Shown here piece after piece: positions 1 to 10,692 of a stretch of DNA of 64,000 nucleotides (positions are counted from its first letter, which is position 1; the number at the start of each line of letters is the position of its first letter). Position numbers and translations under genes: made by a program. The notes beneath the pieces are model-generated. The model was not told the DNA's origin. It did not search any database and worked only from the letters and a program-made list of their open reading frames with translations. Origin of the DNA: Anaeramoeba flamelloides (lineage: Eukaryota; Metamonada; Anaeramoebidae); the NCBI GenBank assembly GCA_027625915.1, contig JANTQA010000008.1, positions 13,331,001 through 13,395,000 on the forward strand, in the 5' to 3' direction.

Positions 1-242
1 AATACCAGAATACTTTATTTTGAGTTTCTAATTTTTCGATTTGGAAAAGGAATTAAAAAAATTTTTATCAAAATGAAATTTTTTAATTATGATCATTAGT
101 AAAAAATGTAATTATTAATTGTGCAATAAGATTTATAATTGATTTTTTAGAGCTATTTGAGACATGGTGCAGGAATATCATTTGCACCCAATTACAAAAT
201 TCTTTGATTATAGAGAAATCTACCGTGACACTAATCCCTTAA
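1..242 (-). mobile_element. Family A TTAA-flanked repeat, partial (window edge)
   Basis: The reverse-orientation end of the ~760-bp family A. It matches the copy at 56533-57300, including CTAATCCCTTAA at its end with TTAA at 239-242. The left part lies outside the window. Confidence 0.75.
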
Positions 243-2420
243 ATGCCCTTTTATGTTTTATTTCAGAAATATACAGGAAATTAATTAAGTTTCAATTTAT
301 TTCTTAAATTAAAAAAAAACCTAACAACAAAAAATATTTAAAATGGGTTCGATCAAATTCCATTTTAAAATTAAGAAATTTCACAAATTATTTAAACAGA
401 TATTCATATGTTTATAATAAAAATAAATTAAAAACAAAATTCTACAACTTATGTAAAAATCATTCTTATCTGGAATTGTTATATATGTGAATAATACTTT
501 GATTTTTGAAAAGGATTTTAAAAGGACTAATAAATTTAAAAATATAATTTGTATTTAAGAAAATAGTCAAAATGATTTCTAATGAGATGAAATTAATATT
601 GTATATAAAAATGAATTATAACAGATTTCTAAAAATACAAATTATTAATGATTTTTGAGAGTGGTAGCACTCGGATTATTTTACAACAAAAACTGTTAAT
701 TAATATCTTGAAGAAACGAAAACCCATGAATTTTTATTTATTTAATACTACTAGTATTTTATAAAATAAAATATAAATATTTATCAAATTTTTTTTAATT
801 ATTAAAAGAATTTACAAAAAAAATCAAGGCTGGTCCAACAATTCTCTCAAATTGAATTTTTCTTATCCATAAACCAATTAACGGCAACTTATACAATTCA
901 TCATATCACCTTATCAGAATTTAATCCAATCTCATTTAAATTGTGAAAGAAGGACACCAAACTATTGTCCAATTTGGATCAAAAAAACAGTTTACTTTTC
1001 ATTTTAAATAGAAAAATCAACTAAAATTTTGAGATATATAAACTAGAACAACTTTATTAATTAGTTTGAAAATGAAAAAGAAAAATAATCATCTTTTTAG
1101 TAGAAAAAAAAAACAATGATGATCATTTTAAACACTCTTGATGAATTATCTCAACTTTTGAAAATCATATTGTCTAATCTTTTTGAATGTTTCAGTTAAG
1201 TGGGATTTTTACATAATATCAACATATCTTTTTGATTATTATAAAGGAATTATGATTTTTTTTGATCTTTTTGGTTCTTTTTGTTTTTCCTTGTATTTAA
1301 TTACACAAAAACGCATTTGATGAGATTATTAACACTTTTCGCTTTTGTAAGAAAATAACCCATTAAAAAATACCCCAAACACTTTTTAATTTTTAAATAA
1401 TTTTTTTTATTTCAATTGTTTCTCTCTAAAAACAATTTGTGGGTCAAATCAAATTATATCATGGTTATTTTGGAAAGGGTTGAAGATTTTTTCAATTCAC
1501 ATTTGTTTCTGAAAATTAAATTTGAGAAAATTATTCAGTTTTTTTTTTTATTTAAAAAACAAAATATTGGGTTCATCTGAGAAACAATAATCTTTTTCTA
1601 TTTTCGATATGTGAATTATAATGGATTCAATATAAAATCAAACCCATTCACCCCCCACTCCCACCCCCACCCCTTTATCAAATTAATAATTTATTGGAAA
1701 TAACAAGTAATAATTCATCAAAATGTATTCCATTTTGAACTTTTATTTCATTTTTCAAAAAAACACTCTCAGCTTAATCCCCATAAGTTAAAAAAAAACA
1801 TAGAAAATACTATACAAGGAACCAGGGTTTAAAATATTTGCATAGAGGGAAATATTCTCAAAAAGTCAATTTTCCTCATCTTTTCTCTTAAATTTTTTAT
1901 ACACAAGAAAAATCACATAAATCACAGAAACTAGGGCAGATTCATTTCGTTAAAATAAGTAATTTTTTACTTCTTAGATCTTGCTGATAAAAAATTTGAG
2001 ATATTTACCAACCTCTAAATATAGATTAGAACACACAGAAAACTGATTTTCAATTGCAAAAGTAGTCCTTAAAATAAGAAATTTAATAAAAACAAATTTG
2101 AAAATTGGATAAAATGATTTTTTTTTGTTTTCTTTTTTTTTTTTTAGAATACAATTTTTGAGTTATATTTTCCAAGAATAAACTTTACCAGTTAAACAGA
2201 TTTTGAATATTTTTAAACACACTCAATATCTAAAACATTTATTAAAAGGAATATTTTCAAAAAAACTTGAAAACAAATAAATAAGCAGGAAAATTAAAAT
2301 TATATATGATAAATTCCTTAATGAATATAGATATACAATAATTTATCCTAATTATATCATAAATAATAGTTCAACAATTTGAAATATAATTTTCATGTTT
2401 ATTATTATAAAATTACAAAA
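243..2420. other. AT-rich spacer
   Basis: I see no gene or recognised repeat here. The one unusual feature is a C-run cluster at 1651-1673, listed separately. Confidence 0.5.
1651..1673 (-). other. Potential G-quadruplex motif
   Basis: Four C runs of 3-6 bases separated by A or T only; read on the minus strand this is the classic G3+N1 quadruplex pattern. It is striking in so AT-rich a background. It lies about 750 bp past the RPA2 stop. Confidence 0.6.
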
Positions 2421-3572
2421 TTAACAAAACGTTTTCCAAAGGTTTGTATTGGTTTCAAAATACACCAGATTTTTTTGATGTAAAATTTGCAGGGAATGCT
2501 TGATTAACGAGGGATCTGATTGCAACTCTTTTGCAATTTCTTCGATCATTAATCCCCTTTTATATTTTTTGTTGTTAAGAGTATTAATCACTAATTTTTG
2601 TAAAAAACTATCATTATAATTATGAGTATTTTGATGTAAATTAAATCTGTTTATACTCTTAAGATTATAAACATTAGCATTATTATTAGTAGTAACCGTT
2701 GTGTTTGTCACAACAGTATTACGATCTTTGTTCAAGTTCATATTCATATTAACCGACTGAATCTTGACTTTCTTCTGTAAATTTTGAATAGGGCTAATTT
2801 GGGATAATTTTGATTTCTTTTTTAATTTCCTATGATAGATTTTCGACAGTAAGGGATTTTGTTTGATTCTTCTTAATTCCAAGACACTTTTTGTACTTTT
2901 TTTTGGAGTTTTAAACACAATACTATCTTGTTTATTATCTGTCAGATCATAAAATGTTTCATTATTTTGATCACGAAACTTTCCCATTTTGTTGAGAAAT
3001 TGGCTTTGTAACCTATTTTGAAAAAACAGATGTTGTTGGATCACTTGTAAAAAATGAAAAGTAATTTCGTTGTGATCATGAAAATGAAATAGCTCTTCAA
3101 TAAACAATTTCTTTTCATTAAGAAAATTTTTAATTTCCGCATAGATTTTGATAACGTGATTCAAATCTTGGGTCTGGTTTAAAGCACCAATTGTATGATT
3201 AGAATTGTTCTTCGTTTTTTGATTGCTTTGGCTCTGTTGATTGGATTTTTCGAATTCTTTTAATCGTTTTTCATCAAAATCAATCGCTGTAATTGAAGAT
3301 GTCCCATCGGTAATTATATAAGAAGTATAAGTAGTTTTTCTTTCTATCGAAGTGATGTTTGCAACGATTAAGACTCTTTCAAGAACATAACCATCCAAAA
3401 TATATCGATCGTTGTCTGAAAGGCAGCATTTGTCGATTTGCTTTATAGTGACAGATCGCAAATTTTGTTTCTTTGTCCATTCCCATTGAACCTCTTCAGA
3501 GGTATTGTTTTTTAAATTCCCTGTTTTGTTTGGTGATTCATAAAATAATGGTAATGGGCTAGAGGTAAACAT
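2421..3572 (-). CDS. RPA2: Replication protein A 32 kDa subunit (RPA2)
   Basis: RPA2 is the middle subunit of the heterotrimeric single-strand DNA binding complex used in nuclear replication and repair. The 383-residue product has a short Ser/Pro-rich N terminus, an OB fold at about residues 38-185 (VTIKQI, YILDGY, YIITDGTSSI, then the family hallmark NEITFHFLQVIQQHL) and a C-terminal winged helix at about 321-383. Family members are usually near 270 residues; the excess is a basic, Asn/Thr-rich linker at about 190-318. The frame stays open upstream to a TTG next to a stop, so I place the start at the first ATG (3570-3572), which gives the usual Ser-rich beginning. A 5' exon ending at the AG near 3603 cannot be excluded. 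No intron is visible. Identity is confident; the exact start is less so. Confidence 0.9.
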   Translation of the reverse strand: MFTSSPLPLFYESPNKTGNLKNNTSEEVQWEWTKKQNLRSVTIKQIDKCCLSDNDRYILDGYVLERVLIVANITSIERKTTYTSYIITDGTSSITAIDFDEKRLKEFEKSNQQSQSNQKTKNNSNHTIGALNQTQDLNHVIKIYAEIKNFLNEKKLFIEELFHFHDHNEITFHFLQVIQQHLFFQNRLQSQFLNKMGKFRDQNNETFYDLTDNKQDSIVFKTPKKSTKSVLELRRIKQNPLLSKIYHRKLKKKSKLSQISPIQNLQKKVKIQSVNMNMNLNKDRNTVVTNTTVTTNNNANVYNLKSINRFNLHQNTHNYNDSFLQKLVINTLNNKKYKRGLMIEEIAKELQSDPSLIKHSLQILHQKNLVYFETNTNLWKTFC

Positions 3573-4319
3573 TTGTTGGTAATTTTGTGTGAACTTTCGA
3601 CTGGCTATTTTCAACGATCAATTCAAAAATTGTTTTTTTAATTTCTTCGTTATTTGTTTTTTATTTTTTAAAACTGAACACAAATAAAATTAAGAAACAA
3701 ACTTTTAAATAAAAAAAAGAAAGGTTGTTAATTACGAAACAGTTGATTTGTTAGAAAAAGTTCGAAAGGAAAAATTGATGAGAATTTATTTCCTTTTTTG
3801 TTGTTTTTTTGTTTGACGAAAAGGGGATTTTAACAAAAAGGAAAGAAAAGAACAAAAATGAAAAAAAATGTTTAGTTCACATTTTCTCAAACATAAATAA
3901 TGATCTGTATTTTTTTGAAATTATTTGTATGTTATTGTTGATGTCTTCAGTGATACTGTATAAATTTGTTGTTAAATCAGAATTATTTGTATGTTTTTTG
4001 ATTTGATAACTTTTTTTAATATTTACGTTACTTTATTTTGGAAAAAAAAATAAAAATTCTTAAAATTTTGAATCTGAATTACTTTTTTACTTTTGGGCCA
4101 ATCAACTTTTTCTTCCATCTTGGTTCTTAATTTTTTTTTGAAATATTCAAAGAATAAACACTATAAAAAACTGAAAGCCTGAGACAATTGGTTAAAAAAT
4201 TTATTTAGGTTCGCAGCTTTGAAGGAAAACTTTTTCTTATGAAAAGTGGAAAGTTGAAGACTCTATTTTTGAGTTTTTTTTTATAAAAAAGTCATTTTTA
4301 GAAGAAAAAGTTGTTGACA
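3573..4319. other. RPA2 upstream region
   Basis: T- and A-rich sequence upstream of RPA2. I recognise no promoter motif or gene. Confidence 0.4.
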
Positions 4320-5660
4320 TTTTAAGTAAATTTTCTATTAGGAAATGAAAAATGTTCAAAAGTTTTCCTAATTTTCTTGGTTTTTTTAATATTTTTTGAA
4401 TATCTATGAAATTTATGTTTTTTTTCAATATATTTAAGGGTGTTATTATTAACTCCTCTTATTTGCAAATATGTTTTTTTTTTTTTTAATTTGAGACATT
4501 CATTCAAAATTTTTAGTAAATTTTCTTTTAATTTCTCAAATTAAAAAAAAAAATAATGGTTTTTTTCCAGAATTCAAAAGAATAGAGTAAAATAAAAGAT
4601 TTAACTTAATTATTTTAAATTCTGAGACTCTACGGAAGTTGATTGTGCTTTTAACACTTAATTAATTCCTACATTTTTATTTAGGAATATATACAAAACC
4701 AAAAAATAAATCTATTACCCACTAAGGCTAATTAGTAATAATTGGATCTTTTTTTTTGTTATAATTTTTTAAATTTTATTATTTTTTTATATTTTAGATA
4801 TATTACTTTTTTTTACTCCAGATATCCAAATTTTACAATTATTTTCATAGGATTGGTAGTCCCAAAGAAAATTATCACAAATCTTCAATGATTTCCAAAT
4901 TATTTATTATTTTATATACTTCAGAATATTTTGATTTATTTTCATTCATAACAAAATACAATCCGTTAAGAGTATTGTAAAATTTCTAAGTTTTAAAATT
5001 GAATTTGAACCCTTCCATTTTAAAATCTTTTTTTTTTTTTTTCGGTTTTCGAAAATTTAAAAAAATTAAGAAAAATCCTAGATTTAACTTAATTCTTTTA
5101 AATTTAGGAAAAAAAGATTAACTTTTTTTTTAATTTGAGAAATAAAAAAGAAACTTGGTAATGTTTTCTTGAGTTTTTTTTATTTGGAAGATCAATAGAT
5201 TTAACAGATAAAATAGAAAATCACCAGAAAACCGAATTATGGTTTTCCAGAATTTAAAATAATTAAGTTAAATCTTTTATTTTACTCTATTCTTTTGAAT
5301 TCTGAAAAAAAAAACCATTATTTTTTTTTTAATTTAAGAAATAGAAAAAAAAACAATGGTGTATGGTTGTAATTTAGAACACAACTGTTTGTTATAATTT
5401 TATTGGTTTGGATGTTTTTTAAATATTTTTGAGGGGTTTCTTCAAGTGCCGCCAAGCCCCTAGGTTTTCCAGAATTTAAAATATTTGGGGAGAATCAAAG
5501 ATTTTATTCTATTCTTTTGATTTCTGGAAAACCTAATGACAAGTATTCTCAAGTGCCTTTGAGTCCCAGTTTTCCATAATTTAAAAGAATAGAGTAAAAT
5601 CAAAGATTTTACCCAACTGTTTTGAATTCCAGAAAAGCTAACGTCATTTTTTTTTAATTT
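4320..5660. repeat. Degraded family C foldback copies
   Basis: Contains at least three inverted blocks of the family C arm (TTTTCCAGAATTYAAAAGAA facing its complement TTCTTTTGAATTCTGGAAAA) and the CAAGTGCC end motif near 5450 and 5555. They are old, overlapping copies whose borders I cannot set precisely. Small ORFs here have no independent support. Confidence 0.6.
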
Positions 5661-6289
5661 GTAAATTAAATTAAAATTGTAAAAATTTTCTTTTTATTTC
5701 TAGAGTTGAAATCAATATAACAACATTTTCAACTTTTCCTATTTTCTAAATTTTTAATTATGAAATTTTCTAGTTCAATTTCGAGTTCTTTTAATTTTTT
5801 GGAATACTAATTATTATTATCCGATTCCTTTTTCTTAAAGAGAGATAATTAATTAATTCATCAAAAGTAAGAATTTGGAATTTTTAAATTATCTTAAATC
5901 TACTTTTATATATCATTATTAAGACAGGAACTTTTTGCTTCTATTTTATAAATAAGTTTAGAAATGTGGGTTTATTTATAAAAATTTAGTAATTTTTTTA
6001 TTAATACAAGTATCAATATCTTCAAAATCTTTTTTTATCAAATCAGATATTTCTAATCAATATAATAATTGGCTATGCAATATAGATTTTTAACAAAATG
6101 TATTTTTACTTCATATGAGAAATTTTCTTGTTCTAAAATATTGATTAATTTTCTAAAATTGGTATTAATTTTATCAAAATTAAACTTTTAATGAGTTTTT
6201 TTCTCATTTTAAATAACAGGATATAAAATTTTCTTTGTAATTAAAGTTTTTTTATATAAAAAATTATGGGATTCAACCTCAAATGCCAT

Positions 6290-6325
<36 letters not shown>

Positions 6326-6574
6326 CTTTTTCAGTCAAAGGGGTTCAGTTTTATTGAAGAAATGGAAGACATTCTATGAGTTTAATTCATTACTCTTATC
6401 AAATTAACATTTTCAATTTTTAGATCAAAATCATTTTTTCTCATTTTGTAAAATTTTGTTTTTTTGTTTTTGGCTTTTTGCTTTTTTTTTTTTTTCTTCG
6501 TTTCTTTTTTATTTTTTTTTTAAAAATTAACTTTGAAAAAAAAATGTTTTAAAAACGAAATAAACATTAAGAAA
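5661..6574. other. Spacer with AT microsatellite
   Basis: Nothing recognised except an (AT)n tract of about 28 bp at 6294-6321. Confidence 0.5.
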
Positions 6575-6875
6575 AGTTAAGTTTTGTATGTTCTTTTAAA
6601 ATTCATTTATTTACAAGTAAAAAATCTTATTATCAACAATTATAATTTCCTAAAGAAATTGAGAATTTTGCAAAAGAGATGTTCCAATGAATGGGGCCCA
6701 AAAAATTTTTTAACATTTTTTTTTTTTTTGAAATTTATGGTTTGTTCAGGGGCTTCTTTTATAATTATGGACTCTTATAAGAAGTTAATTATTTCTCGTA
6801 TTTCTAAACAATCTAAGTTTGGTTGGTTCTTAAAAATAAAATGACTTTTTTATTTTTCGCTGGGCCACTTTGAGT
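6575..6875. repeat. Dispersed repeat D, copy 1
   Basis: About 300 bp clearly homologous to 28578-28882 (shared blocks around CCAATGAAT/AAAGGCCCAAAAAA and ATTTGTTCAGG-like stretches). One copy happens to keep an 86-codon open frame, the other does not, so I do not call a gene. Its superfamily is unknown. Confidence 0.6.
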
Positions 6876-7035
6876 GAAATGGAGTTTTTATATATATATA
6901 TATTCTAATTGAATTTTTATTTCTATTAATGATCCTTTCAGAAATAAAATTAGATCATCCGCAAACATTTTGTACATGCAATGCTAGTACTTGATTTTTT
7001 TCAAAGAGAAAATGAGTAATAAATCCAAATAATAC

Positions 7036-7231
7036 AGTCAGTTCCACTTTTAATGCACAAACTTTATCGAAATTTGAGGTACAGAAAAATCTCAAATTAT
7101 GGCACATTATTTGTAATTTTTTTTTTTTTATAATTTATTTTACTCGAATCTGAATTTTGTGCTTGAATTTGAGCTTTTTATTGTGACTTAAAGTTTGTTG
7201 AAGTTTGTTCCTTAAAAGTGGAACTGGCTTA
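7036..7231. mobile_element. Palindromic TA-flanked MITE, copy 1
   Basis: Begins CAGTCAGTTCCACTTTTAA after TA and ends with a diverged inverted copy (AAAAGTGGAACTGGCTTA). Same family as 7999-8194 but more decayed. Confidence 0.75.
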
Positions 7232-7689
7232 ATTGGATATAATGTATCCGACTATAAACACCAATTCCTTTATTTGGGTAATAAGTAAGTAGATCTTTTA
7301 GAATAATTTCATTTTTTTAAATTATTTAATTGAATAATAAATAATGTGTGATGAATATACTCAAAAAAAAATTATATAACAATTGTAATTATATAAATAT
7401 TATTTTTTTAAATTTATTTTTAATTTTTTGATATTCACACAATAAGATTAATACTGCAATTCTGGTATCTAATTGTTTTTTGAAACTAAATCTCTCGAAT
7501 CTTATTTTCCTGTATATTTTTATTTAAGAAAAATTCTTAGAAGAGTTTTATTAATTGAAATTGGTCACTAATTGTGTATTTATTCAAATCTATATTTGCG
7601 AATGAATAAGAAATATATATTATTAATATAAAAATTTTATCCAATATTATCTCTATTTTTTAAGAATTATTTTCTAATTTGATTATTCA

Positions 7690-7860
7690 TTTTTGGAATA
7701 TCTTTTTAAATTATAGAACTTCAAGAAATAAATACAAAATTTAATAGTTTTTTATTGTAGGTTTTTTGATCGGTTAATGTGAATGGTTTTTATAACAAAA
7801 AAAAAAAAAAAAAAATACACTTTTAATTATTGAAACACATATTAAACTTGTATGAGTATA
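7690..7860. repeat. Dispersed repeat E, copy 1
   Basis: Shares an ordered series of blocks with 43080-43250: a stretch near AACTTYAAGAAAT, then TTTTTTATTGT, a poly-A run, and ACACTTTTRATT. No ends or coding content are recognised. Confidence 0.45.
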
Positions 7861-7998
7861 TTAATTTGACCACAGTATTTCAATCACCAAATCTTTAATT
7901 TTTAAAATCTCAACATCGAACAATATTGTTTAAATTTAATATTTCAAATATCTTTTGATTCTAATAGTAAATAAATTTTGTATTTTATTTTTTTTTTA

Positions 7999-8194
7999 CA
8001 GTCAGTTTCACTTTTAAGACACAAACTTTCAACGAAATTTAAGGCACAAAAAAATCTCAAATTAAGGCACAAAATTTGTAATTTTTTTTTTACAATTTAT
8101 TTTTACTAGAATTTGAATTTTGTGCTTTAATTTGAGATTTTTTTTGTGCCTTAAATTTCGTTGAAAGTTTGTGCCTTAAAAGTGAAACTGACTG
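7999..8194. mobile_element. Palindromic TA-flanked MITE, copy 2 (best preserved)
   Basis: A 196-bp near-perfect hairpin: CAGTCAGTTTCACTTTTAAG at the left, its complement at the right, TA on both sides (7997-7998, 8195-8196). The terminal CAGT and TA target duplication are typical of Tc1/mariner elements. Each arm holds three copies of a TTAAGGCACAAA-like motif. It has no coding capacity. Confidence 0.9.
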
Positions 8195-8864
8195 TAAGTA
8201 AATTAAAAAAAAAAACATAAAGAAGGAAAAATATTCAAATTGTTCACAATATTCCTATTAAGAAAGGTAACTTTTTTTTCATCAAAGTTTCTTCTCATAA
8301 CACAGAACCCGAAATTTGGTGATTTTCAAGTAATGTTGAAAAAAAAAAAAAAAGATTTGAGAAAACTGAAATAATATTATTTTCTTTATGAAAGGAATTT
8401 TAATTTTTTAACGTTTTGGGGGGCGGAAGTGAATTTGTAAAAAAAAAGGTTTTAACACTAATTTTCATTGTAAACAATCATAGAAACTGAAAAAATAAAA
8501 GCTCTATTAATAAAAGAAAAAATAAAGCCTAAAAGACAAAATAGTGGTATAATCACAATACTAATTTTTTTAATACTTTCTTCGAGAAATTGTTTTTACT
8601 TTAATTAATCTATTATTAAAAATTGACCATTTTTGAGATCCCCAGGTAATTCATTTTGTTAAAAAGAACATTTAAATTGATTTTTAAAGATCCTTTGAGT
8701 ATATAAACTATATTTTTTAAAAATTAATTTGTTTACTATTTTGATTGAATTTGACTTTTCATTTTTTATAAGCTTTTCATTTAGAAAATTATATTTTACT
8801 TTTTTTTGAAAGGTCAAAAAATAATAATATCAAAAGTAAATCCTGTTTAATTACAACACAATGT

Positions 8865-8902
<38 letters not shown>

Positions 8903-8929
8903 AAACTCTTAATAGTAAAAAAAAAAGAT
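8195..8929. other. Spacer with AT microsatellite
   Basis: Nothing recognised except an (AT)n tract of about 32 bp at 8867-8898. Confidence 0.5.
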
Positions 8930-9106
8930 CAAAATTTTCTTTTGACTTTCCAGTAAAATTTCCTCTCAAGAATTAAAATAAAGGATACAAAAATCCTCCA
9001 ACTCTCAAAGGTAAATTAATAATTTAACCTTCTTTTAAGTATTAAAAATTTGTCAATGTTACATGATTTATAAAATCTGTTTTTGGAAAGTTGAATGAAA
9101 ATTGTG
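8930..9106. repeat. Short dispersed repeat H, copy 1
   Basis: About 177 bp homologous to 20412-20578 and 38473-38649. Imperfect inverted ends (CAAAATTTTC.. and ..GAATGAAAATTGTG) suggest a small MITE. Confidence 0.5.
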
Positions 9107-10175
9107 TTCCATTTATTTTGCAAGAAATAGCAAAAAGAAAAATAATCAAAAATGTCTGAAAGAAACTCAAAGACATTTAATAAAATCATTCGTTAAAAAG
9201 ATCACATAATTTACATTGTTTTCTCGGTTGATGAATATTATAGAATTATTTTTGTTTTAAAGTCTAAATAAACAATACAAGAAAAGATTATGTATTTTTC
9301 AATGTTTTTCAATTTAAAAAGTTAAAAATTCTCTAATTGATCACTCTTTTTTATATTTCAAAAATTTTCAAGAAATTAATTGAAAAAATAACTTTTTACA
9401 TTTTATCCAATTTGGGTTATTTATTATCTTTGTGTCAATAGATTTTGAATTTGTTTCAATAATATTATCAAAAAAATGTTACCAAAATATTGTAGTTTTT
9501 TTGTCTTCAAATTAATCTCCAAAAGACGAAAATTTAAAATACAATTCTTGAAGAAAATTCAAGAATAAAGGTTGAAAGGGAAGAGATTAGTTTAAATTCA
9601 ATCAAAGGTTTGATTGAGAAGACAAAAATTTCAGATCTGAGTGATAAAATAAAAAAAAAAATTTTTCTTACGTCACAAATCAATAAATTTTTCAAACAAT
9701 TTGATAAAAACCTCTTCTTGTTTGCAATTTTTGGAAAACTTGTTTACCCAAAATAACAATCTCGTTTCTTGATTTAGAATTAAAAAAAAAAACAAAAAAA
9801 ACCAAATCAATTTGATAAATCAAAGAAATGAGACTGACGTCACATGACATTAATTTAAAAAATGAAATAAAACAGGACAAATCTATTTGGACAAAAAGTC
9901 AATGGATTTGAAACAAACTTTCTGTTATTATGAAACGAGATTCAAGATCATTAAAAATTTTAAATAAAAATAATTTATTCATTTTTTTTCAAATTCCTCA
10001 AAATATTAAACCATAAACTTTTTTCAAACCCAAAATAAACTCTTTTGAATTGGAAAACTTTTTCAAAAAAACGAACCACAAAAAGCTCACAACAACAAAC
10101 CCTGCTTTTAAATAAACCAACAAACTCTATCTCAAATTTTTTTAAAAATTTTTTAATCATATTCAAACATTTCCA
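9107..10175. other. bZIP upstream region
   Basis: No gene recognised. From about 10000 the plus strand becomes CA-rich and T-poor, as expected for a 5' leader of the bZIP gene. Minus-strand ORFs here are probably chance. Confidence 0.45.
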
Positions 10176-10692
10176 ATGAACAACCAAATCTACAACAACA
10201 ACAACAACAACAACAACAAAACAAACCCAAACGATTCTCTAAGCGTACCAACAAACGAACAAGTTGATCGTTTGGAAGAAATTGTCCAAAATCTAAAAAA
10301 AGAAAGAAGATCAAAAAAAGTAGTTTTAAAAGTTACCAAAAGAACACGAACAAGAAAAAGAAAGGCAACAAAAACCGAACAAGTGGAGAAGAAGAAAAAA
10401 AATTCTTGATCCTGAAGAAAAATTAAAATTGCGACGAGAAAGAAATAAGCAATCTGCAAAAAAATCAAGACAAAAGAAAAAGACACACTTAAAAAAGGTT
10501 GAACAAGAAGTCACCCGACTCCGAAAGGAAAACCAACTTTTGGTTTCCAAAGTACAACAAATGAGCGAGCAAATTGAAAAGCAAAACTCACTTGATAACT
10601 TATTGAAAATGTTACAAAAGATTATCCCCCAAAATATCAATCTTCAACAAATATCTTTTCAGAACACAGCTACAAACGCAAACTTGGTTTAG
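10176..10692 (+). CDS. bZIP transcription factor, coding region split over two frames
   Basis: A basic leucine-zipper DNA-binding protein, presumably nuclear. The first frame starts at ATG 10176 with an Asn run (AAC repeat), then a Lys/Arg-rich stretch, and stops at TGA 10407-10409. The second frame, one base further on, continues with DPEEKLKLRRERNKQSAKK and holds the bZIP signature N-x3-A-x2-S-R, followed by a leucine-heptad coiled coil, ending at TAG 10690-10692. The joined product would be 171 residues. Both frames are open between 10330 and 10406, so the switch lies there. Possibilities are a +1 ribosomal shift at TCT-TGA, a one-base error in the A8 run just before it, or a pseudogene. 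A 64-nt intron (10320-10383) fits the phase, but its sequence looks coding, not T-rich like the other introns. bZIP identity is sure; the joining mechanism is not. Confidence 0.85.

Noticed and set aside
340-370. tRNA B-box-like GGTTCGATC
   Set aside because: No A box, acceptor stem or cloverleaf around it.
3573-3614. N-terminal extension of RPA2 from TTG
   Set aside because: No ATG; a stop sits next to the TTG and the first ATG gives a normal N terminus.
6584-6844. 86-codon ORF as a gene
   Set aside because: Lies in dispersed repeat D; the second copy does not preserve the frame, and no family match.
10320-10383. 64-nt intron (GTAGTT..CAAG) joining the bZIP frames
   Set aside because: Phase fits, but the segment is T-poor and coding-like in contrast to every other intron in the window; kept only as an alternative.
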